Positions 1 through 5,897 of a stretch of DNA of 6,837 nucleotides are shown here, one piece after another. Position numbers and translations under genes: made by a program. Every line of letters begins with the position of its first letter. Position 1 is the first letter of the stretch. The notes beneath the pieces were generated by a model that saw nothing but the letters and a program-made list of their open reading frames with translations, had not been told where the DNA came from and did no database searches. The DNA comes from an uncultured Selenomonas sp. (GTDB lineage Bacteria; Bacillota; Negativicutes; Selenomonadales; Selenomonadaceae), in contig CALJPB010000183.1 of the NCBI GenBank assembly GCA_937981305.1, positions 1 through 6,837 on the forward strand. Direction: 5' to 3'.

Positions 1-831
1 ACGAGCACGTACCGCAAGCGAGAAAAAGAAAATCACGGCTGCCGACGCTACGATTGCCGCTCCTGCGGCAATGCCGAGATAATACGCCGAAAAAAGTCCA
101 ATCATCCCTGAAAGCAGTGCGATCATTACAGAGAAAAGATGATACTCCTTGACACTCCGTGCGAGATTGCGTGCAGCAGCCCCCGGTAGAACGAGCAGCG
201 CGTTGATGATGAGAATGCCGACCCACTGAATGCTCACAGCAACCACCACAGCAAGCAACGCAGCAAACATGGATTCAACGGCAGTGACAGAGATACCGCG
301 GCTGCGTGCGAGTGACGCATTGACCGAAAGCAGGAGCAGGCGGTTAAAGAGGAGCACCCATCCGAGCAGGACGAGCATATCCACCGCCAGCAAGCCACCA
401 AGGTCAACGGGCGTAATGCTCAGGATATCGCCGATGAGGAGCGGCGAGAACTTTGAGAATCCACCGCCGTGGCTCATAATCATAAGACCGACGGCGATTG
501 CCGTTGACGAGAATACCCCGATCACCGTATCCGCCGATGCCGCTGTACGATGCTTAATCCATGTGATGAGCAGTGCGAACAGAACAGAAAAGAGGATGAG
601 TGACGTAAGCGGCGCAAACGCGCCAACAAGTGCACCGATTGCGATACCGGTAAACGCCCCATGTCCGAGCGAATCCGAGAAGAATGCCATGCGGCTTGAG
701 ACCACCATCGTCGAGAGCAGCCCGAAAAGCGGTGTCATCAGAAGGATCGCAAGGAGTGCATTCTTCATAAATGTGTACTCCATCCATGCGAACGGGAGAA
801 GTGTATCCAGCACATTGTAGATCAGTTCCAC
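1..831 (-). CDS. Metal ABC transporter permease, ZnuB/AdcB/MntB-like (3' end cut by window edge)
   Basis: Membrane subunit of a metal-ion (probably zinc or manganese) ABC importer. The minus-strand frame is open from the window edge to a GTG at 831, giving 277 residues with no stop, so only a short C-terminal tail should be missing. The protein is hydrophobic throughout, with about eight likely membrane segments. Family hallmarks are visible: SDSLGHGAFTGIAIG near residues 52-66, LLIGDILSI near 131-139, and the ABC-3 signature INALLVLPGAAARNLARS near 209-226. The start is ambiguous. GTG at 840 is in frame and overlaps the stop of the upstream ATPase gene, but leaves almost no space after the GGGAAGGG purine run. 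GTG at 831 gives a natural MELIYN start but a spacing of about 10 nt. An ATG at 780 would remove part of the N-terminus. It is translationally coupled to the ATPase gene just upstream. Family is certain; the metal is not readable from sequence. Confidence 0.9.
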   Translation of the reverse strand, partial: MELIYNVLDTLLPFAWMEYTFMKNALLAILLMTPLFGLLSTMVVSSRMAFFSDSLGHGAFTGIAIGALVGAFAPLTSLILFSVLFALLITWIKHRTAASADTVIGVFSSTAIAVGLMIMSHGGGFSKFSPLLIGDILSITPVDLGGLLAVDMLVLLGWVLLFNRLLLLSVNASLARSRGISVTAVESMFAALLAVVVAVSIQWVGILIINALLVLPGAAARNLARSVKEYHLFSVMIALLSGMIGLFSAYYLGIAAGAAIVASAAVIFFFSLAVRAR

Positions 832-836
832 GCAGC

Positions 837-1643
837 TCACACCCTTCCCGCATCTGCTTCTACCCGCCCTTTGAGATGGCGCAAATCCGGTAAAAGCCCA
901 AAGATCTGCTCCATCTGCGGGTCGGCAAAGACTTCATGCGGCGTTCCCGTCGCCGCAACCCCATGATTCATCAATACGACCTTATCCGCATGACGCGCCA
1001 CCATACCGAGATCATGGGAGATGAGGAGAATGGCAAGATCTTCCTGGGCACGCAGCTGTCCGACAATCTCATAGAAAAGTGCAAGTCCACTTTGATCCAC
1101 CCCCGACACCGGTTCGTCAAGGAGCAGAAGATTCGGCATGGGATCAAGCGCGAGGGCGAGCAGGACGCGCTGCAGTTCCCCTCCTGAGAGTGCGCCGAGA
1201 CGGCGCTCGACCAGATGCTCCGCCCGTACGCGGGCGAGATTTTCCTCGATGCGGGTGCGCAGACCGCGCGCGGGAAAGAGCCAGACAGGGCGAGAGGACA
1301 GGCACGCCATAAAGAGATCCTGCACCGTGGTCGGCGCACTCACATCCAGGCGCAGATACTGCGGCACACAGCCGATGACAGGTCGCATACGCCGATCATC
1401 CGCATCGACGAAGCGCAGCCGACCCGTATGCGGGAGTTCACCGAGAATTGCACGCAGGAGCGTACTCTTTCCCGCTCCGTTCGGACCGATGACAGCCGTC
1501 ATCTCTCCGCAGTGAAAATGGAGATTTACATGAGAAAAGACCTCGAACGTCCCGAACGAGACACCGAAGTCCTCGATTTTGGTACAGCAGAAATGCGCGC
1601 AGCCCTCCGCCGCCCCTCTATGATGAAAAATATGCCTGAGCAT
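837..1643 (-). CDS. Metal ABC transporter ATP-binding protein, ZnuC/AdcC-like
   Basis: Cytoplasmic ATPase of the metal importer, partner of the permease encoded directly downstream. It has 268 residues and all ABC motifs: Walker A GPNGAGKST at 53-61, Q-loop in GCVPQ at 91-95, signature LSGGELQR at 152-159, Walker B LLLLDEP at 172-178, and the switch histidine at 210 (LLISHD). The order and size fit ZnuC/MntB-type ATPases, as does the neighbouring ABC-3 permease. The N-terminus is about 20 residues longer than a minimal ATPase and is rich in possible metal ligands (H4, H7, H8, C15, H17, C19, C20), with a further HFHC at 42-45. The ATG at 1643 is preceded by AAAGGATCACC. The gene begins 13 nt after the stop of the ABC-2 permease, so it probably belongs to the same transcript. 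Its TGA stop overlaps or abuts the permease start. Zinc is the likeliest substrate but manganese is possible. Confidence 0.93.
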   Translation of the reverse strand: MLRHIFHHRGAAEGCAHFCCTKIEDFGVSFGTFEVFSHVNLHFHCGEMTAVIGPNGAGKSTLLRAILGELPHTGRLRFVDADDRRMRPVIGCVPQYLRLDVSAPTTVQDLFMACLSSRPVWLFPARGLRTRIEENLARVRAEHLVERRLGALSGGELQRVLLALALDPMPNLLLLDEPVSGVDQSGLALFYEIVGQLRAQEDLAILLISHDLGMVARHADKVVLMNHGVAATGTPHEVFADPQMEQIFGLLPDLRHLKGRVEADAGRV

Positions 1644-1656
1644 GGTGATCCTTTAT

Positions 1657-2394
1657 CTAATCCGTAAGACGTCGGAACTTCCACGTCCCGACGGCGATGC
1701 CGAGTACCGCATAGCCAATGACAACCGCGAGTGAAAGCACGGAGAAGTCCCCCGCCCCGCCGAGACTGCGCAGGAGGTGACTCGTATGTGTCAGCGGCAG
1801 CGCTTCCACAATCCAACGTACGACATCCGGCAGTGCCGCTGTCGCGAAGAACGTCCCGCAGAGGAACGACATCGGCAGGAGCACATAGAGGTTGACCTGG
1901 CTCATCTCCTCATAGGTCGAGATGTACATCGCCGCGAGAAATCCGATCTCCGCGAAGATCATGCAGTTCAGCGTAAGTACGAGGAGAAAGAGCGGGGTGA
2001 TCGTGAAATGTGCACCAAACAGGTAGCTAAGCACCACGATGATCGCCGAGGAGATCAGCCCGCGCACGACCGCCCCCGCCACCTTTCCGATGACGAACGC
2101 ATCGGGGCGAATCGGTGCGATCAGATACTCCTCAAGACTTCTGTGGTAGACGCGCTCCGCATGAACGGAGATGATGCTGTTAAAGCTGATGTTCATGGAG
2201 TTCATCGCGAGAAGCCCCGGCACGAGAAAGTCCAGATACGATCCTGTCCCAACGTCAATGCTGCGCCCAAGACCCCAACCGAATGCGATGAGAAACATCA
2301 GCGGCGAGACCATGCGGCTCAGGACATATTTCGTGAGACGGCGGCGCAGGACAATCCAGTCACGCCAGAACACCGTCCATATATCGCGCAGCAT
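1657..2394 (-). CDS. ABC-2 type transporter permease (DrrB/NodJ-like)
   Basis: Membrane component of an ABC-2 type exporter, partner of the ATPase encoded just upstream. It has 245 residues, which is usual for the family. About six membrane segments can be seen, roughly at 24-45, 55-77, 101-125, 133-157, 166-187 and 219-238. The family motif LEEYLIAPIRPDAFVIGKV (residues 87-105) and the late LPLTHTSHLLR (199-209) match ABC-2/NodJ-type permeases. The start at 2394 is supported by AAAGGAGG with good spacing and by coupling: the A of its ATG is the last base of the ATPase TGA stop (TGATG). The frame stays open upstream to 2556, but that stretch runs over the ATPase gene in another frame and encodes an arginine-rich, implausible peptide. 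The exported substrate cannot be told from sequence; drugs, lipids and polysaccharides are all known for this family. Confidence 0.92.
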   Translation of the reverse strand: MLRDIWTVFWRDWIVLRRRLTKYVLSRMVSPLMFLIAFGWGLGRSIDVGTGSYLDFLVPGLLAMNSMNISFNSIISVHAERVYHRSLEEYLIAPIRPDAFVIGKVAGAVVRGLISSAIIVVLSYLFGAHFTITPLFLLVLTLNCMIFAEIGFLAAMYISTYEEMSQVNLYVLLPMSFLCGTFFATAALPDVVRWIVEALPLTHTSHLLRSLGGAGDFSVLSLAVVIGYAVLGIAVGTWKFRRLTD

Positions 2395-3281
2395 CAGAGT
2401 CCCTCCTTTCGCCCCGTCAGCTCGATGAATACATCCTCGAGATTCGTCGGGCGCAGGAGAACCCGCTGCATCGTCTCCTCGATCCTGCGCGCATGGGCGC
2501 GCGCCTCCTCGCGCGCGTGAAAGAAGCGATAGGCACGCCCGTCCGCCCCGTCCCACTCCACGGCAAATGCGCCGAGTGCCTCGCAGAACGCGCGCGGCGT
2601 CTGCACATCGATGAGCACGCCCTTGTTGATGATGGACACGCGGTCACAGAGCGCCTCCGCCTCCTCGATGTAGTGCGTCGTGAGAAGAACGGTCACGCCG
2701 CCCCGAGCGATCTCGCGCACGAGATCCCAGATGTGACGGCGAATCTGCGGGTCGAGTGCCACCGTCGGCTCGTCAAGGAAGAGCACCTGCGGACGGTGGA
2801 TCAATGCGCGTGCGATGAGCAGCCGCCGCTTCATCCCGCCGGAGAGGCGGCGCACATTGTCGTTGCGCACCTCGGTCAGCTCCATCTCCGTGAGAAGTTC
2901 CTCAATCCGCACCGTGCGCGCCTCGTGTCCCATGTGATGCAGACGCGCGTGCAGCTCCATATTCTCCCAACAGGTGAGTTCCTGATCGAAATTGACCTGC
3001 TGCGGCACCACGCCGATCCGCTCCTTGACGACACGCGGATCACGACGGATGTCCGCACCTCCGATACGGATCACGCCGCTCGTAGGCTGCGTCTGCATCG
3101 TGAGCATACGGATGATCGTCGTCTTCCCTGCACCGTTCGGACCGAGCAGCCCGAACACCTCGCCGTGCCGAACAGAGAGGGAGATCCCGGCAACCGCCGT
3201 TTTCCATGTTTTTTCCTGCGCTGCATTCGTGTGCGGAAACTTCTTGACGAGATCTTCCATCTCAATCATCATCGGTTCCAT
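2394..3281 (-). CDS. ABC-2 transporter ATP-binding protein (DrrA/NodI/CcmA-like)
   Basis: Cytoplasmic ATPase that should power the ABC-2 permease encoded directly downstream. From ATG at 3281 it has 295 residues. Motifs, in that numbering: Walker A GPNGAGKTT at 47-55, Q-loop VVPQQ near 92-96, signature LSGGMKRR at 146-153, Walker B VLFLDEP at 166-172, and the switch histidine at 203 (TTHYIEEAE). The C-terminal TNLEDVFIELTGR (279-291) is the typical DrrA/NodI subfamily ending. The start is uncertain. A TTG at 3290 overlaps the stop of the oxidoreductase gene, ATGs occur at 3281, 3272, 3269 and 3260, and none has a strong ribosome binding site. The MIEMEDLVKKF beginning at 3269 looks like the usual family N-terminus. 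Any of these leaves the domain intact. Tight packing with both neighbours indicates one operon, and translation is probably coupled to the upstream gene. Substrate unknown. Confidence 0.93.
   Translation of the reverse strand: MEPMMIEMEDLVKKFPHTNAAQEKTWKTAVAGISLSVRHGEVFGLLGPNGAGKTTIIRMLTMQTQPTSGVIRIGGADIRRDPRVVKERIGVVPQQVNFDQELTCWENMELHARLHHMGHEARTVRIEELLTEMELTEVRNDNVRRLSGGMKRRLLIARALIHRPQVLFLDEPTVALDPQIRRHIWDLVREIARGGVTVLLTTHYIEEAEALCDRVSIINKGVLIDVQTPRAFCEALGAFAVEWDGADGRAYRFFHAREEARAHARRIEETMQRVLLRPTNLEDVFIELTGRKEGL
2402..2407 (-). promoter_or_regulatory. Ribosome binding site of the ABC-2 permease
   Basis: AGGAGG, within AAAGGAGGG, lies inside the last codons of the ATPase gene, 7 nt before the ATG at 2394. 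It is the strongest Shine-Dalgarno in the operon and fixes the permease start against the longer open frame reaching 2556. Confidence 0.85.
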
Positions 3282-3286
3282 CCATC

Positions 3287-4273
3287 TCAATCCGCCCGAA
3301 ACTGGATGCCCGCCATCAGGCGTGCTTTCTCCATCACCGCCATCACCGTACGTGATGTCTGAAGTCCCTCTTCCACGCTTTGATAGTCCTTTCGTTTAAA
3401 GATGTCCCGCATCGTCTCGAACTCGTGCACCATGCGATGTTTATGCCGGTTCAGCGCATATGTTTCCGGCTCACGGCCGCGCAGTGCAACCGTAAAACTG
3501 CGGAGTTCGTTCGGCGTGCCATCGGCACGGATCCAGCCTGCCTCCCCTTGAATCATGAAAAAGGACGGGCTGTCACTGTCTTTTGCCGCCGCCGCCGTCG
3601 CCACAAAGCCGTCGTAGCGAAGTGCGAGAATCCCCGAAGTATCAATTCCATTGAATCCGATATTTGCCCCGTAGATCGCCGTTTTTGGCCGCCCAAAGAG
3701 CGAAACAATGAGTGCGAGATTGTAGACATTCAGATCGTAGAGCGCACCGCCCGAGAGCACAGGATCGAACGCGGGCGCAACATCGCGCGCAAGATAACGC
3801 TCGTAGCGGCTCGAATACTGCGAAAAATTCGCCTGTACCATGCGAATCAGTCCGAGACGTGGGAGTGCTTCCAATATTCCGAAATAATTCGGCAGAAAGA
3901 GCGATGTCACGGCCTCGAAGAGATAGCACTCTGCCGCACGCGCACGCGCGATCAGCTCCTCCGTCTCCGCGAGCGTCGATGCAAAGGGCTTCTCCACAAT
4001 GACGTGCCAGCCCGCTTCGATCGCCTGCCGCGCATAATCAAAATGCGCACTGTTGACAATACCGAGATAAACGAAATCCGCCTCGTGCGCCGCAAGCATC
4101 GCACCGTAGTCCGTCGCCACCTGGGGAATACCAAACTCCTGTGCCAGTGCCCGCGCCTTCTCCCGACTGTGCGGGCGTGCGCAGATCAGCGCGACCTCAA
4201 CATTTTCCACCTGACGCAGGGCAATCAGTGCCTCTCGTGCGATCATTCCCGTACCGACAACTGCTATCTTCAT
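3287..4273 (-). CDS. Gfo/Idh/MocA-family NAD(P)-dependent oxidoreductase
   Basis: Cytoplasmic dehydrogenase of 328 residues, the usual length for this family, which oxidises or reduces sugar-like or related hydroxyl compounds with a nicotinamide cofactor. The N-terminal Rossmann fold begins MKIAVVGTGMIA, with the GxGxxA dinucleotide site at residues 7-12. The conserved EKP is at 94-96, where the lysine is the usual catalytic or cofactor-contacting residue. The second domain contains GGALYDLNVYNL at 175-186, the family's GG-x3-D signature. The C-terminus has the typical EFETMRDIF-x-SVEEGLQTSRTVMAVMEKAR pattern. The start at 4273 is chosen because AAGGAGAG precedes it and the Rossmann strand begins at once; an in-frame start at 4324 would add 17 residues lying in the leader. 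It is the first gene of the operon, with its stop overlapping the possible TTG start of the ABC-2 ATPase. The substrate cannot be assigned, and its link to the transport genes is only positional. Confidence 0.93.
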   Translation of the reverse strand: MKIAVVGTGMIAREALIALRQVENVEVALICARPHSREKARALAQEFGIPQVATDYGAMLAAHEADFVYLGIVNSAHFDYARQAIEAGWHVIVEKPFASTLAETEELIARARAAECYLFEAVTSLFLPNYFGILEALPRLGLIRMVQANFSQYSSRYERYLARDVAPAFDPVLSGGALYDLNVYNLALIVSLFGRPKTAIYGANIGFNGIDTSGILALRYDGFVATAAAAKDSDSPSFFMIQGEAGWIRADGTPNELRSFTVALRGREPETYALNRHKHRMVHEFETMRDIFKRKDYQSVEEGLQTSRTVMAVMEKARLMAGIQFRAD

Positions 4274-4280
4274 CTCTCTG

Positions 4281-4288
4281 CTCTCCTT
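4281..4288 (-). promoter_or_regulatory. Ribosome binding site of the oxidoreductase gene
   Basis: AAGGAGAG, with the AGGAG core ending 9 nt before the ATG at 4273. It supports the MKIAVVG start rather than the upstream in-frame ATG at 4324. Confidence 0.75.
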
Positions 4289-4292
4289 GTCA

Positions 4293-4314
4293 TGCGGGAC
4301 TTCCGTGCCCCGCA
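4293..4314 (-). other. Small hairpin in the 5' leader of the five-gene operon
   Basis: TGCGGG at 4293-4298 can pair with CCCGCA at 4309-4314 (six base pairs, 10-nt loop), between the predicted transcription start and the ribosome binding site. There is no U-tract, so it is not a terminator. It may be incidental. Confidence 0.3.
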
Positions 4315-4332
4315 CTGTAAACACTGTTTTCT

Positions 4333-4341
4333 ATTATAGCA
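4333..4341 (-). promoter_or_regulatory. Extended -10 promoter of the oxidoreductase/ABC operon
   Basis: The minus strand reads TGCTATAAT, a perfect TATAAT at 4333-4338 with the TGn extension upstream. The best -35 at a usual spacing (TTTTCT) is weak, which is normal for extended -10 promoters. Transcription should start near 4326, about 50 nt before the ATG at 4273. The promoter sits just past the U-tract of the cbiK terminator. Confidence 0.7.
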
Positions 4342-4352
4342 GGGTACGCAAA

Positions 4353-4399
4353 CAAAGAAAAGGGGCTGCCGCCGAAGTGAAACACTTCCGCAGCAGCCC
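4353..4399 (-). terminator. Rho-independent terminator of cbiK
   Basis: Arms 4363-4379 and 4383-4399 form a 17-position stem with two mismatches and an AAA-position loop. On the minus strand it ends GCAGCCCC and is followed by a T-rich run (TTTTCTTTGTTT) at about 4350-4361. It lies 35 nt beyond the cbiK stop and separates cbiK from the downstream operon. The plus strand has no T-run after the stem, so it works only for the minus strand. Confidence 0.9.
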
Positions 4400-4433
4400 G
4401 TTCACTGGAATCCGTAGAAAGAGCTCGCCGATC

Positions 4434-5465
4434 TTACTTCATCATTTTGATGTGGTCTGCGTCTGCATCCTTCTTCCCCTGCAGGGCATCAAACGCATCA
4501 TTTGCACGCTCCACATAGACATCGCGGATCATCTTGTTCTCGCCAAGGCCATGCATGTAGGTATCGACCTTGTAGCCCTCTCCTTCGAGAATGCTCTTGT
4601 GCGAATCCGCATCTTTTCCTGCCATGTCATTGTGCGCATGATCGCCTGCAACCATCATGATCGGCATGAGCGTCACATTCTTGATCTTGTTTGCCTTGAG
4701 CTTCGGAATGACATCCTCGAGGCTCGGCCAGCCCTCGACCGTATAGACATAGACGTTCTTATACCCAAGTGCGTCCAGCTTCGCCTGAATGACGGCATAG
4801 TATGCGTTGGAGACGTGCGGCGTGCCGTGCGCCATCAGGAGCAGCGCATCATCCTTCCCCATCTTCGGGAACTGGCTGGAGACCGCCTGGATGAACTCGA
4901 TCACATCGTCCGCCTGCTCCTCCTGTCCCTGCCAGTACATGAGGGACGTGCCGCAGGTCATCGTCTTGAACTGATCCTTGTACTCATGGAACACAGCTTT
5001 GACGTAGGAGTACTCCATGCCCGGGATGACATCGAGGGAGACGAGTGCCACGCGCGAGTAGCCGTCCGCCTTGAGCTGCGCGAGTGCCTCCTCGGGCGTC
5101 GGATACTTCTTGCCCTCGTTCTTCTCAATGCGGTCGATGATGATATGAGAGGTAAACGCCGTCACGACCTTCACGCCCGGATGCGCCGCCTTGATCGCGT
5201 CCACCGTTGCCTCGATCGTCTTCTCACGCGTCTCCTTGAACGTCGTGCCAAAGCTCGTTACGACAATAGCATCCTTGTTCGTATAGTTCATCATCTGCGG
5301 ATTCTCATACTTGAGGACGCCGATCTCCGATGCCTCCATGAGTGCGGGGGTCGCCGTCTTGACCTCGGGGTTCAGCTCATACGCAGCCTCTGCCGGGCTG
5401 TAGGAAAATCCAAAGACCGCCGAGCAGGCGAGCGAAGCGACCAGCATTTTCTTCCAATTCTTCAT
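4434..5465 (-). CDS. cbiK: Exported sirohydrochlorin cobaltochelatase, CbiK type
   Basis: Anaerobic (early-insertion) cobalamin pathway chelatase that inserts Co2+ into sirohydrochlorin. It has 343 residues, longer than cytosolic CbiK. Residues 1-27 are a clear signal peptide: a basic start (KNWKK), a hydrophobic core, and an AEA cleavage motif before residue 28. A linker of about 35 residues follows, and the chelatase domain starts near 65 (DAIVVTSFGTTFKETR). Likely metal-binding residues are His213 in MAHGTPH, Glu244 in YTVEGWPS and His276 in GDHAHND; their spacing matches the His-Glu-His set known for CbiK. The C-terminus ends in a charged tail (KKDADADHIKMMK). The start at 5465 has GGGAGGAA at good spacing; the frame is open to 5537 but that extension would run through the attenuator. 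The upstream cobalamin riboswitch independently supports a B12 role. A periplasmic form is known in Desulfovibrio vulgaris (CbiK-P). Use of another metal or tetrapyrrole cannot be excluded. Confidence 0.93.
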   Translation of the reverse strand: MKNWKKMLVASLACSAVFGFSYSPAEAAYELNPEVKTATPALMEASEIGVLKYENPQMMNYTNKDAIVVTSFGTTFKETREKTIEATVDAIKAAHPGVKVVTAFTSHIIIDRIEKNEGKKYPTPEEALAQLKADGYSRVALVSLDVIPGMEYSYVKAVFHEYKDQFKTMTCGTSLMYWQGQEEQADDVIEFIQAVSSQFPKMGKDDALLLMAHGTPHVSNAYYAVIQAKLDALGYKNVYVYTVEGWPSLEDVIPKLKANKIKNVTLMPIMMVAGDHAHNDMAGKDADSHKSILEGEGYKVDTYMHGLGENKMIRDVYVERANDAFDALQGKKDADADHIKMMK

Positions 5466-5472
5466 CCGAATT

Positions 5473-5478
5473 CCTCCC
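5473..5478 (-). promoter_or_regulatory. Ribosome binding site of cbiK
   Basis: GGGAGG (continuing GGGAGGAA) lies 7 nt before the ATG at 5465 and directly after the U-tract of the attenuator. It fixes the start to the signal-peptide methionine. Confidence 0.85.
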
Positions 5479-5521
5479 AAAAAATATAAAGAAAGGCTTT
5501 CCTGCAGGAGCAAGAAAGCCT
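5479..5521 (-). terminator. Intrinsic terminator acting as the riboswitch expression platform
   Basis: On the minus strand AGGCTTTC (5521-5514) pairs perfectly with GAAAGCCT (5501-5494) around a 12-nt loop. A T-rich run of about 15 nt follows (TTTCTTTATATTTTTT, 5493-5479 region), ending at the ribosome binding site. Its place between the riboswitch and the cbiK start indicates transcriptional attenuation: B12 bound, terminator formed, cbiK off. The direction of control is inferred from the known behaviour of cobalamin riboswitches. Confidence 0.85.
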
Positions 5522-5564
5522 CGTGAATCATCGCCACGAATCCCCTTCCTGTCGCTCGCAGGTC

Positions 5565-5579
5565 TGTGCCCCTGGCACA
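5565..5579 (-). other. Short hairpin between riboswitch aptamer and terminator (possible P13-like element)
   Basis: TGTGCC and GGCACA form six base pairs with a 3-nt loop, about 13 nt past the P1 strand of the aptamer. In cobalamin riboswitches a hairpin in this place (P13) makes a kissing contact with the P5 loop. This loop is very small and shows no obvious complement to the P5 loop, so the identity is uncertain. Confidence 0.45.
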
Positions 5580-5591
5580 CGGTGGATTGTC

Positions 5592-5753
5592 AAACAGGCA
5601 GTTCTCCTGACTCGGTTCATCGCTCCCCTGCGCCTTCCCAAGAGGACATTCCTCTCAGTGACACCCTTGCAGGTTTGCTCCCCTCACAGTGGCGGGACCG
5701 CGCCGGCTCATCCGGCTTCTCTATTAAGCATACGCAATGCGCTGCACCTGTTT
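5592..5753 (-). ncRNA. Cobalamin (B12) riboswitch aptamer
   Basis: The minus strand carries the conserved cobalamin riboswitch core in order. AAACAGG (5753-5747) forms the 5' strand of P1. Then come GGTGC, CTTAATAGAGAAGCCGG, CCGGCGCGGTCCCGCCACTG followed by TGAGGGGAGC, then TTGGGAAGGCGCAGG, and finally the B12-box-like GAGTCAGGAGAACTGCC. The element closes with CCTGTTT (5598-5592), which pairs perfectly with the first P1 strand. It lies in the leader of cbiK, about 125 nt before the start codon, followed by an intrinsic terminator. The expected role is repression of cbiK when cobalamin is sufficient. Two departures from the usual sequence are visible: GAGAA in place of GGGAA, and a P5 loop of five bases (ATGAG) rather than about seven. 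Confidence 0.95.
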
Positions 5754-5792
5754 CCCAATGATTCAGTTATAGAAACATATATTACGGCTATT

Positions 5793-5821
5793 AGAATACA
5801 CCGTTATCCGAAAAATGTCAA
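5793..5821 (-). promoter_or_regulatory. Sigma-70-type promoter of the riboswitch-cbiK transcript
   Basis: The minus strand has a perfect TTGACA (5821-5816), a 17-nt spacer and TATTCT (5798-5793). Transcription would start near 5786, about 33 nt before the P1 helix of the riboswitch. It lies after the sigH terminator, so cbiK is an independent unit. Confidence 0.8.
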
Positions 5822-5870
5822 TCGTTTTACGTCTTATTTCAACATATCCCGTCCTGCGTACGATTGCCAT

Positions 5871-5895
5871 CAAAAAAGGGGAGCTGTCGCTCCCC
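5871..5895 (-). terminator. Rho-independent terminator of sigH
   Basis: GGGGAGC (5878-5884) and GCTCCCC (5889-5895) form a perfect 7-bp GC-rich stem with a 4-nt loop. On the minus strand six T's follow at once (5877-5872). It starts two bases past the sigH stop codon. Confidence 0.93.
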
Positions 5896-5897
5896 TC

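Noticed and set aside
230..820. A 196-residue plus-strand open frame opposite the metal permease
   Set aside because: The minus strand has an uninterrupted, clearly membrane-type ABC-3 permease; the plus-strand product is Ser/Arg/Thr-rich without motifs.
2395..2556. N-terminal extension of the ABC-2 permease to an upstream start at 2556
   Set aside because: It overlaps the ATPase gene by over 160 bases and gives an Arg/Gly-rich peptide, while the ATG at 2394 has a strong AGGAGG and the usual family start.
2493..3362. A 289-residue plus-strand open frame opposite the ABC-2 ATPase
   Set aside because: The opposite strand encodes a complete ABC ATPase with all motifs; the plus-strand product is His/Arg-rich with no domain.
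3380..4339. A 319-residue plus-strand open frame opposite the oxidoreductase
   Set aside because: It mirrors the Gfo/Idh/MocA gene, and its composition and lack of a start signal mark it as a shadow frame.
4287..5489. A 400-residue open frame on the plus strand across cbiK
   Set aside because: It is the antisense of a well-recognised gene, has no ribosome binding site or known motif, and its Arg/His/Leu-rich product is typical of the shadow of a GC-rich gene.
5494..5521. The AGGCTTTC...GAAAGCCT inverted repeat as a regulator binding site or mobile element end
   Set aside because: The T-rich run after it and its place between riboswitch and RBS explain it better as an intrinsic terminator.
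5466..5537. N-terminal extension of cbiK to an in-frame ATG at 5537
   Set aside because: It would read through the attenuator hairpin and U-tract and bury the signal peptide; the ATG at 5465 has a strong ribosome binding site.
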